DNA of 64,000 nucleotides, taken from the NCBI RefSeq assembly GCF_001592105.1, contig NZ_BCWE01000006.1, forward strand, positions 62,001 through 126,000, written 5' to 3'. The position numbers were made by a program, and so were the translations under genes. Source of the DNA: Desulfolucanica intricata. GTDB lineage: Bacteria; Bacillota; Desulfotomaculia; Desulfotomaculales; Desulfofarciminaceae. Under the pieces are notes generated by a model. The model had not been told where the DNA came from, made no database searches, and saw only the letters and a program-made list of their open reading frames with translations. This document shows, one piece after another, positions 1 to 8,089 of this stretch (positions within the stretch are counted from its first letter, which is position 1; every line of letters begins with the position of its first letter).

Positions 1-122
1 GATTCCGGTGCTTTCGGCTGGTATAGAGTCCAGAAACTGGCGGATTGTATTTCTGTAGCAGCGATAAAAGCAAAAACAGTAGCAATTAAACCAAATAATT
101 TTTTGTTAAATTTTTTCAGCAT
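1..122 (-). CDS. agrD: AgrD-like cyclic lactone autoinducer peptide precursor (partial, C-terminus off window)
   Basis: Reading the minus strand from the ATG at 120-122 gives 40 residues plus the start of a serine codon, still open at the window edge. The layout is that of an AgrD precursor: basic amphipathic N-terminus (MLKKFNKKLFG), hydrophobic stretch, then a signal core and recognition tail, SASFWTL followed by YQPKAPE. In clostridial AgrD proteins the core is usually Cys-x4 followed by a [YH]QPxxP tail. Here serine 29 sits at the cysteine position, which predicts a lactone (Ser-Phe-Trp-Thr-Leu) rather than a thiolactone; Ser variants are known from Staphylococcus intermedius. The gene overlaps the 3' end of agrB by 17 nt, and its ribosome site (AGGAGGT) lies inside the agrB tail. 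The assignment rests on motif and context; the last residues are not visible. Confidence 0.85.
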   Translation of the reverse strand, partial: MLKKFNKKLFGLIATVFAFIAATEIQSASFWTLYQPKAPE

Positions 123-762
123 GACCCAGACCTCCTTTCTTCAATTTCAATAAAAAATCAACTTGATTTATAAAGTAACAACCCAGAGGGGTTACCGTAA
201 ATCCTTGCCATAATAATCCGGCAGTTGAGGCTAAAATAAAGGAGAACACTTTGGCATTTGGATAAAACAAAAGTATTGGAATACAAATAACAAAATGTGT
301 AGTGATAATGGAAAACGAGAAAAATTTAAATCTCTTCTTTTCATAGTAAGTTGTTAAAGGCCTCTCTTCATTACCTGTGGGTATCCATAGTATACAAATA
401 ATTAACAGGAAAAACGTGGCAGAGGTAACCATGGTAAGTACTGCTTGTGCAGTAATTAAAGGTTCTAAAGATTTTACCAGCATCCCAAGCAGGGAAAATA
501 AAATCGTGCTGGTTATCAGACACCGGGTATAAGAACTACAATGGATCCCGCCGGAAAAACTTCTTAATAAGGCGCTAAAAACGACTAAGACCATGGTTTC
601 ATAAAAAGTATCAAAATATAGAGAAACCAGTGAAATGGAAGCAAATTAAATTAAAGATCGAATCATAATTTCAATGCCATAAGTTATAGACTCATTCTGG
701 TTTAGTTTTTCCGCATGTGAAGCTATGTAATTCCCAATACAGGTTGAAATACGGGTAATCAA
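106..762 (-). pseudogene. agrB: AgrB-type peptide maturation membrane protease, interrupted by an in-frame TAA
   Basis: AgrB trims and cyclises AgrD in the membrane. A full-length frame of 218 codons can be read from a TTG at 760-762, preceded by GGGGGG (769-774). It starts with an AgrB-like N-terminus (ITRISTCIGNYIA, then TYGIEIMIRSLI). Codon 39 (646-648) is TAA; the same frame then continues without a break through SFSGGIHCSSYTRC to the end. Numbered from the TTG, the catalytic pair falls at His74 and Cys81, seven apart as in Staphylococcus aureus AgrB (His77/Cys84). The part after the stop can restart at ATG 592-594 (162 residues with both catalytic residues and about four membrane segments), but no good ribosome site is seen there. 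The gene lies 11 bp after agrC and overlaps agrD. It is either a nonsense pseudogene, a split gene or a sequencing error. Confidence 0.85.
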
Positions 763-773
763 ATGATTCCCCC

Positions 774-2093
774 CTATGCAGGTAATATCACGATAAATTC
801 CGTGCCACTATCTTTTTTACTATGCACAGCTATCTCTCCCTTATTTTTTTCAACAAGCTTCTTGACGGTGGTAAGTCCAAGGCCGTCATGTTTTGACTTA
901 TCCTTTGATGAATAATTTTCTTCAAATATTTTCCCTAAATCATTTTCTGCTAAAATCGGTTCCGGATTGGATACTTTAAACATAAAAAACTTTTCAAAGC
1001 GGGAAATTTGGAAAAGTACTATTCGTTTCTTCTGCTCCAGATGTTCTACAGCTTCAATGGCGTTATCAATGAGATTTCCAAGGATGGTGACTAATTCATG
1101 AGGCTTAATTTTTATGCTGGCTAATGAAGCTTGCGCAGTTATTTGCAGACTGACCTTCTTTGAATTTGCCACAGCCTGTTTTGCTTTTAACAAAGCTGCA
1201 ACTGCGGAATGTTCTAAGCGGATTAATTCATTTAGTTCCTCGAAGTCATCCAGGACCGGATCCAGGTAAGCTACCGTTTCAGTCACGCCGCTGTTATGAC
1301 ACATGGTATATACTGTCTGAAGGTGGTTATGAAAATTATGCCTTTGTGCTCTATAGGATTCGAAAAGGTCGTCTACGCTTTTAAGATATGAGTTTTGAGC
1401 AATTATTAAAGCTTCATTCTCAGCCATTAAAAACAGTCGCCTTATTAAAATTACGGAGGAAATAAGACTCAGGGCTAAAAACAGGTTAAAGATAACCGGA
1501 TTTATTTCCATGATCCTATATATAAAGTGTGCCTTATTAAAAAAACTTGTAATATTAAAGAACGCTATAAAGAACATTTGTAAAAAGACAATTATAATCA
1601 AGGCCATGTTTGATTTTGATATAACTGCTGTGTCTAATTTTATTAAAAACCATTTCTTCTTTTGAGCTAAAGTACCTAAAACAGCAAAGGTAAACATATG
1701 TGGGTATCCGATAAAAGTTCGGGTGAATTGTCTTTTTAGGATATTTTCTATAGATAAGTTAAATATTGCTGCTAAAAGCGGTAGAAAAATACTTTCTAAA
1801 ATGCCGAGAGAAATAATTCCGAAAGCAGCAATTATAAATGATCTTACAAAATTGATTCTTAAGACAATTCGTAAGCTTATAGTTAAAACCATTAAGCCTA
1901 AAACGGTATGAAAGCCAAAAGGCAAATAAAAACGAAATACGGCCAGTATTAAGCTGTTAAGTATTCCTAATAGAATGATTTTTCCGAATTTTTCGCTTAC
2001 ACTGTATCCAAGCAGGATTAAGCTTGAATAAATTAATATAACAGCCTCTGGTATTGATTGAAAAACTAACGAGAATAAAGGCAATTTATCCAA
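774..2093 (-). CDS. agrC: AgrC-like sensor histidine kinase (peptide receptor)
   Basis: The 439-residue protein starts at TTG 2091-2093 behind AAGGGAGG. Residues 1-220 hold six or seven hydrophobic segments, as expected of a polytopic peptide sensor. The cytoplasmic part has the phosphoacceptor motif of the Spo0B/AgrC class (RHNFHNHL, His252), an N-box (NLIDNAIEAVE, about 340) and a glycine-rich ATP lid (DGLGLTTVKKL). It is the first gene of an agrC-agrB-agrD unit, so its likely ligand is the neighbouring AgrD product. No agrA-type LytTR regulator is seen in the window; it may lie beyond the left edge. A degraded second copy occurs at 7573-8089. The family call is firm; the ligand is inferred from context. 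Confidence 0.85.
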   Translation of the reverse strand: MDKLPLFSLVFQSIPEAVILIYSSLILLGYSVSEKFGKIILLGILNSLILAVFRFYLPFGFHTVLGLMVLTISLRIVLRINFVRSFIIAAFGIISLGILESIFLPLLAAIFNLSIENILKRQFTRTFIGYPHMFTFAVLGTLAQKKKWFLIKLDTAVISKSNMALIIIVFLQMFFIAFFNITSFFNKAHFIYRIMEINPVIFNLFLALSLISSVILIRRLFLMAENEALIIAQNSYLKSVDDLFESYRAQRHNFHNHLQTVYTMCHNSGVTETVAYLDPVLDDFEELNELIRLEHSAVAALLKAKQAVANSKKVSLQITAQASLASIKIKPHELVTILGNLIDNAIEAVEHLEQKKRIVLFQISRFEKFFMFKVSNPEPILAENDLGKIFEENYSSKDKSKHDGLGLTTVKKLVEKNKGEIAVHSKKDSGTEFIVILPA

Positions 2094-2410
2094 GAAACTT
2101 CCTCCCTTACGAAATATATTAAACTATTTTGTGAGAAATCCTGCTGTTATCCGGCGATTTGCCGCTTTATTGTATTGAAATGCACATGTTGAGGTAACAA
2201 AAGCCGTATTTCAAGGTTAAACGGTAAGAAGGGGTAAAGACTAAGTCCTTACCCCTTCTTACCATTTAAAGCTATAAAGCGGCAATATAGATCGGTAATG
2301 CGGCATTATACGTGAGTGCGGGAGGATTTGAAAATATGTTAAAGAATATTCCAGGTAGTGAAAATTAATCAAAAAACAAGTATACCCCCAAGGGATATTG
2401 GGGGTGTATC
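2094..2410. other. Gap between agrC and the IS element
   Basis: The first 50 bases, read on the minus strand, hold the agrC ribosome site and an AT-rich stretch that is repeated upstream of the broken agrC copy near 8100-8130. The rest contains a 15-bp-arm hairpin (2223-2263, listed separately) and a second hairpin abutting the IS, with arms ACCCCCAA and TTGGGGGT (about 2384-2405). A ten-codon ORF at 2336-2368 (MLKNIPGSEN) follows a good ribosome site but shows no recognisable product. Confidence 0.5.
2223..2263. repeat. Hairpin with 15-bp perfect arms, member of a local hairpin family
   Basis: Arms GGTAAGAAGGGGTAA (2223-2237) and TTACCCCTTCTTACC (2249-2263) flank an 11-nt loop. There is no T-tract on either side, so a Rho-independent terminator is not clearly supported. 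The core GGGGTAA...GTCCTTACCCC recurs in altered form at 7008-7032 and 10679-10703. Confidence 0.6.
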
Positions 2411-2433
2411 CCCTAGGAATCTGGTCCAAAAGT
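2411..2433 (+). repeat. IS1182-family left terminal inverted repeat
   Basis: This is identical, in reverse complement, to 4257-4279. It starts CCCTAGGAATCTGGTCC and ends in AAAAGT. Confidence 0.9.
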
Positions 2434-2517
2434 CAGCCAAAACGTCACTTTTTGTCCAATAATATGCCAAATTATGATATAATAGGATAAAATGGTAATT
2501 TATGTGAGGTTTGGCTA

Positions 2518-4104
2518 ATGCTCAGAAGAGAAGACGAACAACTTAACTTTGCTGATATGGATAATTGGCAGGAACGCATTCCCAAAAACTCCTTTTACTA
2601 TTGCCTCAGGCAATGGGTCGAAAATAACCTTAGCGATGAACAATTTTCTCATTTATACAGTGAAGGAAAAGGACGTCCTTCATTAAGCCCCACCCGTATG
2701 CTTACTGCTACCATTATCCAGTTAGAAAAAGGTTATTCAGACCGGGAAATGGACGAGGCTGCTCAATTTGACGACCGGGTAAAATACGCATTAAGACTAA
2801 GTCGCAGCCCACAATACCGGGTAACCCACTCATCTTTATCCAGGTACCGTAAAATGTTTTTGGAGGACAATATCGGCCGAAAAATATTAAAAATGACACT
2901 ACAAACAGCAACTGCAGCAGGCCTTTTTGAGGGTGCCGATAAAGATTTAGTAGATTCTTTTATGATTCACGGGGCTACATCCAAGCAGGACACATTTACA
3001 TTGATCCGTAAAGCTATGGCCCGGGTTTTGCGCCTCTCGGAAAAAGACGGCTTGCGAAATGCAATAGAGTTGATTCTGGAACATAAAGAATACGGTAAAA
3101 ACGGTAAACCTAAAATTAATTGGAACATTGAAGAAGAAAAGCAAAAACTGTTAACTACTCTTGTCAATGATGCCCGCTGGGTAAAAGAACTTATCTCACA
3201 ATACACAGTCTCCGACGAATTAAAAGATGCCGTTGACCTCCTGCAATTGGTAGCAGAGCAGGATATTGAAGAAAATGACGGTCAAATCAAAATTCGCCGG
3301 GGTGTTGCCAAGGATAGAACCATTTCCATAAAAGATCCTGAAATGCGCCACGGGCGCAAGACTACAAGTTACAAAACAGACGGGTACAAAGGGCACATCA
3401 TGACAGGCGGCAAAGACTGTGAACTGGTTATCTCCACCACAGCTACACCAGCCAATGCTCCTGACGAATCCGCACTGGATGAACTCGAAGAGCAGAGAAA
3501 AGAAAACCTTGGTCGGTACTCTAAAGATCTACTTGCCGATACTGCATATGGCGGTGCCGATACCAGAAAAAACATGCAAGAACAAGGAATCAATTTGATA
3601 GCCAAAGTACCTCCTGCCAGTAACAAAAAAGGGCTCTTCTCCAAAGAAGAATTCAACATCGATTTAAAAGCGGGATTAGTTACTTGTCCTGCCAATCAAA
3701 CTGTTTCCACAATACCAAAACGTAAGAGTAAGAAACAAATTCAGCGGGCGGAAAAAGGTATTATTAAGTTTCCGAAAGAGAAATGCAATTCGTGTCCGCT
3801 AAAAGATAAATGTACTAATTCCAAATCTGGGCGCACAATTCGCATCCATGAAAATGAAGAGCTACTACAAGCTGCCCGTGCCAAGCAAGAAACCGTTGAA
3901 TTCAAAGAAGAATACTCTACTCGTGCAAATGTGGAAAGGACGATAGCCCATTTAACCCGCCATGGAGCACGCAAAACCCGTTTAGTAGGTACAGCTTGGG
4001 CTAAGTTTAAACTTGCCCTTCATGGGGCAGTTAGAAATATAATGACCATTCCTCGTTTACTGAAAAAACAAGCCAAAGAGGAACTTCAGGCTGCAACGGG
4101 ATAA
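2518..4104 (+). CDS. IS1182-family DDE transposase
   Basis: The 528-residue protein catalyses cut-and-paste movement of the surrounding element. It has the order usual for IS1182/IS5-like enzymes: an N-terminal DUF772-type region (RPSLSPTRMLTATIIQLEK), a first Asp in DLVDSFMIHG (about 145), a second Asp in LLADTAYGG (about 340), a four-cysteine knuckle (CNSCPLKDKC, about 425) and the catalytic Glu in ANVERTIAHL (about 471). The start ATG at 2518 follows GTGAGG. No frameshift or internal stop is present, so the enzyme is probably active. A small hairpin (ATGCCCT...AGGGCAT, about 4107-4133) follows the stop codon. Confidence 0.93.
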   Translation: MLRREDEQLNFADMDNWQERIPKNSFYYCLRQWVENNLSDEQFSHLYSEGKGRPSLSPTRMLTATIIQLEKGYSDREMDEAAQFDDRVKYALRLSRSPQYRVTHSSLSRYRKMFLEDNIGRKILKMTLQTATAAGLFEGADKDLVDSFMIHGATSKQDTFTLIRKAMARVLRLSEKDGLRNAIELILEHKEYGKNGKPKINWNIEEEKQKLLTTLVNDARWVKELISQYTVSDELKDAVDLLQLVAEQDIEENDGQIKIRRGVAKDRTISIKDPEMRHGRKTTSYKTDGYKGHIMTGGKDCELVISTTATPANAPDESALDELEEQRKENLGRYSKDLLADTAYGGADTRKNMQEQGINLIAKVPPASNKKGLFSKEEFNIDLKAGLVTCPANQTVSTIPKRKSKKQIQRAEKGIIKFPKEKCNSCPLKDKCTNSKSGRTIRIHENEELLQAARAKQETVEFKEEYSTRANVERTIAHLTRHGARKTRLVGTAWAKFKLALHGAVRNIMTIPRLLKKQAKEELQAATG

Positions 4105-4256
4105 GTATGCCCTTTTTAAAGCAAGAGGGCATGATAAAGGCCCCAAATGGGGGGGGTGATTGCCGGTTATAGCGATTAATAGGGTTATTAAGAGTACATT
4201 CCCCCATTAAGTTCCATTTTTGATTTTTAGATTGGGACTTTAGCTTAAAATATGAT

Positions 4257-4279
4257 ACTTTTGGACCAGATTCCTAGGG
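4257..4279 (-). repeat. IS1182-family right terminal inverted repeat
   Basis: Perfect 23-bp reverse complement of the left end at 2411-2433. Confidence 0.9.
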
Positions 4280-5137
4280 TATATATTCCCACCCTTTACA
4301 AAGAGTGAGTTGCAAAATAATTCTAAAATATTATCAAGCTACTGTAAAGGGTAGGACCCATGGTCGGTTGGGAAAAGAAAAATTTTCAATAAAAAGAGGT
4401 GAACATAAGTAAAAAAAGAAAGTAATAGGTTACTACAAGTAAATAGAAATAGTATTTATTGCCTTAGCTAAGAAATCGTTGTAAAATCTTCTAACTATAA
4501 TTATTACACGATATTGTTTTTGCTGGGAAAAATCATAGCAACATATTGTGTTACAGCTAACAGATTCTTTTGCAACGATTTCTGGAAAGAACAAAAAGAA
4601 ACGCCGGAAATAATCTAAACCTATCGCGTTGTAGAGATGATAAAATGACTATAAAAACCGGGCTGTATTACACTTACACCAGACAGTTCCATGGTACTTT
4701 TTCCACCGTTCCGATATTATCTATGAAATGGGTGTTCGATAATGGAAGTCCATGGGCCAACTACTCTTTCCAATTAGCATCCAGGTGGTGTAGCAGAGTT
4801 TGGATTATTATCACTAACAATAGGTTATTAAGGGTATTTACAATCTTCCCTACTTCTTGGTTATTCTGTTTTGATCACCTGCTTAACCGTAGATCCTCTT
4901 ATTTGTCCCGTAAATCTGAAGCTTGGCTTCCGCTACAATAGTTAGAACAGTAGAAAAAATGATCGGGAAGTGCACCAGATCGGCAATTATTTATCAGCAC
5001 TAAGATATAGAGTTATTTATATTGACAATGCTATATAAATGCTTACCCTATTAATTTCTGTCTACCATATTACTTAGGTGCTAGAATCAACTAACATGTA
5101 AATTATGTTAAGTATATAACATTGTGGAGGTGACTTT
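4280..5137. other. Gene-poor stretch right of the IS element
   Basis: No convincing gene is seen in 858 bases. The region holds a hairpin just outside the IS (ACCCTTTACA/TGTAAAGGGT), the MITE-like repeat at 4471-4583 and AT-rich sequence leading to the secreted-protein gene. A plus-strand ORF at 4570-4941 begins inside the repeat arm, lacks a ribosome site and resembles nothing I know, so I do not call it a gene. Confidence 0.5.
4471..4583. repeat. MITE-like imperfect inverted repeat, 113 bp
   Basis: The outer 11 bp are perfect (AGAAATCGTTG at 4471-4481 and CAACGATTTCT at 4573-4583). Similarity between the arms continues inward with gaps for about 45 bp each, including CACGATATTG against CAACATATTGTG. 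It carries no ORF. No TA or longer target duplication is visible. It could be a non-autonomous mobile element or a large structured RNA. Confidence 0.55.
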
Positions 5138-5923
5138 ATGTTTAAAAACAGGAAGTGCATATTTGTAATAATGTTATTATTGTTGGTAGTTCCGACCTCA
5201 GTAGCTTACGCCGATTTAGACGGCAGTGAAGTATCGATTGGCGTTGAATATATTTCTAATTATACAGCAGGACCTGGTGCGGAATATAGTGACCCTACCA
5301 CAGCAGGTGATGCCGTAAATGGCCTTTCAGATATCGTTTCGGATCCAAACACTTCTTGGATATGGGATTTCAGTTATGGTAACAGCTCAGCTAGGGAACT
5401 TGATTGGAAGGCGAGTGGTCGCCTCAATGGGAATGATTCTCTTTATACTGACAATGTTGATCTTAATGCTTTTTGTGGTCATGGTTTTGGTATGAATTAT
5501 GTTTTTACTGTTGAAAAAAATGACTGGTATACGACAGTATCTGATTTGGATATGGGAGATAGGGATTGTGAATGGATGTTAGCCTTTACGTGTAACTTCC
5601 TTAATGGAACAATGGCTAATTTCGGCCCAATAGCAGACGGAGTTCACTTAGTTTGTGGTTATGGTACTGATATGACAGTAACTGCTAATGCAGGTTCAAG
5701 ATTTGCTTACTGGGCAAAGCATCCATACGGCGTAAGGGTGGCCTGGTATAAATATGGCTATGATACTCAGAATGGAGCATGGCAAAATATTGCGAGGATA
5801 TTTGGAGCAAATGCCTCGTATAATGATTATTTATGGGGCTACGGTTCTGTATCTTCTGATCCACCATTTTATACAAACTCGCCTAGTTCTTATGGCGTTT
5901 GGGATTATAAATTAAATTGGTAG
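5138..5923 (+). CDS. Secreted protein, possible DUF6345 family, with a candidate caspase-like His/Cys dyad
   Basis: The 261-residue protein starts at ATG 5138 behind GGAGGTG. A signal peptide is clear (MFKNRK, long hydrophobic core, likely cleavage after AYA at residue 25). The mature part is rich in Trp, Tyr and Gly. Two motifs stand out: FCGHGFGM (His115) and CEWMLAFTCNF (Cys152). His-Gly at the end of one strand followed about 35-45 residues later by a Cys after a hydrophobic strand is the layout of clan CD (caspase/gingipain/CHAT) folds. I believe it resembles DUF6345 proteins, but this is from memory of the family and not searched. The lipoprotein gene follows after 28 bp, suggesting one operon and a shared role at the cell surface. 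Function is unknown. Confidence 0.7.
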   Translation: MFKNRKCIFVIMLLLLVVPTSVAYADLDGSEVSIGVEYISNYTAGPGAEYSDPTTAGDAVNGLSDIVSDPNTSWIWDFSYGNSSARELDWKASGRLNGNDSLYTDNVDLNAFCGHGFGMNYVFTVEKNDWYTTVSDLDMGDRDCEWMLAFTCNFLNGTMANFGPIADGVHLVCGYGTDMTVTANAGSRFAYWAKHPYGVRVAWYKYGYDTQNGAWQNIARIFGANASYNDYLWGYGSVSSDPPFYTNSPSSYGVWDYKLNW

Positions 5924-5951
5924 TGAAATACAACAAGGGAGGGAAAAATTG

Positions 5952-6932
5952 ATGCAAAGAATAAAAATATTTGTACTTAGTCTTTTAATTATAGGATTGA
6001 TAAGTCTTTTGGGTTGCCAATCTAGTAATAAATCCACCAGCGAACAATTATCGAAGCTAACTGTCAGCCCGATGGATAAAACAGGATCCTTAGGTAGTAT
6101 TGTAGATTTGGCAGTTGACACTCAAATCCCCGACTTCCCAAGCAACGTTATGGTTTATAAAGTAAAAAAGCCGGTTATAACAAAGGAACAAGTTTTAGTC
6201 CAAGCGGAAAAACTTGGGGTATCTGGCGATGTACGTGAAACGTCTGTTGATTTAAACGTTAAGTCTGCAGAGGGTGAATATATTGTAGATAAAGAAACAG
6301 GTTCCTTTCACTATTTAACAAAAGAGTTTAACCTTCAGGGATTTCCTTTGAAATCCTTACTTTCTGACGAAGAGTATAAGAAGCTTGCGACCGATTTCTT
6401 AACCGAAAAAGGTTTATTGAAAGAAAACGCGGTTTTTAAAGACGTAAATAAAGATAACGTTTATATTAGCGGAGCTGACTCTGAAAAACGATCTCCGTTT
6501 ATGATCGAAGTGAGGTTTGGTCATAAAGACTTAAACGGAATTGAGTTTAATGGCGTTGGTCCCAAAATTTCAGTATATTTTGGAGAGAACGGTAAGATAA
6601 TAGGTGCGGCTTCAGTTTGGCGTGAAGTTGAACCATATAAAGAATATCCGATCATTTCTGTAAACGAATCTTTTAACCAAATTAAAGCAGGGAAAGCAAC
6701 TATTTATGACGTCCGCCCAAATGATAAGGGTACAGTGAAAAATGTGAAATTGATGTACATGTCAGATCCTGTCGGATACAACCAGGAGTTTGTAATTCCT
6801 TATTATCAGATAACTGGTATAAATAGTGAAAGTAGGCCATTTACAGGATTTACTAGGGCGATACCGGAAAACCTTTTTGAAGAAAAACCTTTACCATCTT
6901 ATAGTGCCCCGCAGGGAAGGAAGAACAGATAG
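5952..6932 (+). CDS. Lipoprotein of unknown function, paired with the secreted protein
   Basis: The ATG at 5952 lies 6-7 bases after GGGAGGGA and is preferred to the TTG directly before it. A lipoprotein signal is seen: hydrophobic core and lipobox LLGC with Cys22. The remaining 304 residues look like two alpha/beta repeats resembling the PepSY/YycI type (SAEGEYIVDKETGSFHYLTKEF, then GENGKIIGAASVWREVEPYKEYPIIS), which is a weak structural impression only. The protein would be anchored outside the membrane. It follows the secreted protein closely and is probably co-expressed with it. A broken second copy of this gene lies at 10510-10680, placed before the intact degV. Confidence 0.75.
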   Translation: MQRIKIFVLSLLIIGLISLLGCQSSNKSTSEQLSKLTVSPMDKTGSLGSIVDLAVDTQIPDFPSNVMVYKVKKPVITKEQVLVQAEKLGVSGDVRETSVDLNVKSAEGEYIVDKETGSFHYLTKEFNLQGFPLKSLLSDEEYKKLATDFLTEKGLLKENAVFKDVNKDNVYISGADSEKRSPFMIEVRFGHKDLNGIEFNGVGPKISVYFGENGKIIGAASVWREVEPYKEYPIISVNESFNQIKAGKATIYDVRPNDKGTVKNVKLMYMSDPVGYNQEFVIPYYQITGINSESRPFTGFTRAIPENLFEEKPLPSYSAPQGRKNR

Positions 6933-6970
6933 ATAGAGATAACAATTATCGTATAAATGTAGAAAAAATA

Positions 6971-7032
6971 AGAATGGTGTAAGGACTGGATTCCCTACAT
7001 CATTCTGGGGATAAGGACGAAGTCCTTATCCC
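6971..7032 (+). terminator. Two consecutive hairpins after the lipoprotein gene
   Basis: The first hairpin has arms AGAATGGTGTAAGG (6971-6984) and CCCTACATCATTCT (6993-7006), imperfect. The second is perfect, GGGATAAGGAC (7008-7018), loop GAA, GTCCTTATCCC (7022-7032). Only a short TTCT follows, so termination is likely but not classical. The second hairpin belongs to the same family as 2223-2263. Confidence 0.5.
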
Positions 7033-7111
7033 TTCTAAGCAATGAGAAGGTTATTTAAATTATTTAATAAGCTTTAGAAAACTGTGTTGGCAATATCCCT
7101 TATTTATCCGG

Positions 7112-7321
7112 ATGAGGGAATTTGTCAAGAAAGGACTCGCGAAGGATTACCACGTACTGCCTGTTGGTAAGTATCGGCTTGGTTTTGGAACTGAGATAGA
7201 TAGGGATGACAGAATTGTTGCCATGATTTATAGAAACGGTGATGTAACAAAAACTTTACCATTAGATGATATAGAGCCTATAATTAATCCTCGTCGCACA
7301 GTTCCTTTGAACGAAAATTAA
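7112..7321 (+). CDS. Small hypothetical protein, 69 residues, doubtful
   Basis: The frame MREFVKKGLAKDYHVLPVGKYRLG... ends ...NPRRTVPLNEN. The composition looks protein-like (charged, no rare-codon runs), but there is no ribosome site ahead of the ATG, and the open frame extends upstream without another start to a stop at 7043. It may be the tail of a lost gene. It sits between the lipoprotein hairpins and the degV fragment, inside the duplicated block. I recognise no family. Confidence 0.3.
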   Translation: MREFVKKGLAKDYHVLPVGKYRLGFGTEIDRDDRIVAMIYRNGDVTKTLPLDDIEPIINPRRTVPLNEN

Positions 7322-7384
7322 TAAAAGATAATTATATTAATTGGGGCAAGGATTATTCCTGCTCCAATTATTTTCTTAAGTTTC

Positions 7385-7565
7385 AATATGTATAAAATAT
7401 AATACCCAGTGTACCGGGCCCGACGTGAGAGCCGATAACCGGTCCTACATCTGCGAAAATTACATTAACACCGGGGAATTTTTCTAAAAACATATCCTTT
7501 AACCGGTTGGCACCTTCCGGAGTCGCGGCGTGGAGTATACAGCATTTAATACTTGTCCCGGGCTT
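7385..7565 (-). pseudogene. Duplicated 3' fragment of a degV/fakB gene
   Basis: About 180 bases match the 3' end of the intact gene at 10743-10925 at roughly 85-90% identity by eye, including the codons for VGPVIG and HVGPGTLGIIFYTY in altered form. The fragment stops abruptly at about 7565, where sequence related to the agrC 3' end begins. There is no start codon or N-terminal part, so it cannot make a DegV protein. It marks one end of a segmental duplication. Confidence 0.85.
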
Positions 7566-7572
7566 TTCCTCC

Positions 7573-8089
7573 TTATGCAGGTAGTATCACGATAAATTCC
7601 GTGCCACTTTCTTTTTACTTTGTACAGCTATCTCCCCTTTGTTCTTTTTAACAAGCTTTTTGACGGTAGAAAGTCCCAGACAGTCATGTTTTGGTTTATC
7701 CTTGGTTGTATAATTTCCCTTGAAAATTTTCCCTAAGTCATCTCGAGTTAAAATCGGTTCCGGATTGGAATTTTAAACATGAAGAATTTTTGCAAAGCGA
7801 GAAATTTGGAAAAGTACTATTCGTTTCTTCTGCTCCGGGTAATCTACAGCTTCAATGGGGCGTTATCAAGGATATTTCCCAGGATGGTAACTAATTCATG
7901 AGGCTTAACTTTTATATGGTTTAAAGACGCTTGCGCAGTTATTTGCAGATTGACCTTCTTTGGATTTGCTGCAGCCAGTTTTGCTTTTAATAAAGCTGCA
8001 GCTGCGGAATGTTTTAAGCGGATCATTCATTTAGTTCCTCGAAGTCATCCAGGACCGGATCTAGGTAAGCTACCGTAGTTTTATCCAAA
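7573..8089 (-). pseudogene. Degraded second copy of the agrC-like kinase gene, internally deleted
   Basis: The minus strand repeats the kinase part of 774-1290 at about 80-85% identity, with several small indels that break the frame (near 7605-7620, 7775, 7855 and 8025). The 5' end keeps the ribosome site and the first codons (TTG GAT AAA, as in the intact gene) and then jumps straight to codons for TVAYLDPVLDDFEEL. The whole membrane sensor part, about 800 bp, is therefore deleted. The DNA upstream (to about 8130) also matches the agrC promoter side. This is a remnant of a second agr-type receptor. Confidence 0.88.

Larger units (their letters stand above)
2411..4279 (+). mobile_element. Complete IS1182-family insertion sequence (1,869 bp)
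   Basis: The element is bounded by perfect 23-bp inverted repeats (2411-2433 and 4257-4279, beginning CCCTAGGAATCTGG). It holds a single intact DDE transposase gene. If the ends are taken as CCTAGG, both flanks read GTAT next to the element, but no longer target duplication is clear. A hairpin in the left flank (2384-2405) and one in the right flank (ACCCTTTACA near 4291 with TGTAAAGGGT near 4352) show insertion into a stem-loop-rich gap. Perfect ends and an undamaged gene indicate a recent arrival compared with the decayed sequence around it. Confidence 0.9.

Noticed and set aside
1160-1911. Plus-strand ORFs inside agrC
   Set aside because: They are frame shadows of a well-supported minus-strand kinase.
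2336-2368. Ten-codon ORF (MLKNIPGSEN) with a good ribosome site, considered as an agrD remnant
   Set aside because: The first residues resemble an AgrD N-terminus, but there is no core or tail and the match is too short.
4570-4941. Plus-strand ORF of 123 codons after the IS element
   Set aside because: It starts inside the arm of the inverted repeat, has no ribosome site, and its translation resembles no protein I know.
7042-7077. Short ORF MRRLFKLFNKL, considered as a second agrD start
   Set aside because: It stops after 11 codons with no signal core in any frame.
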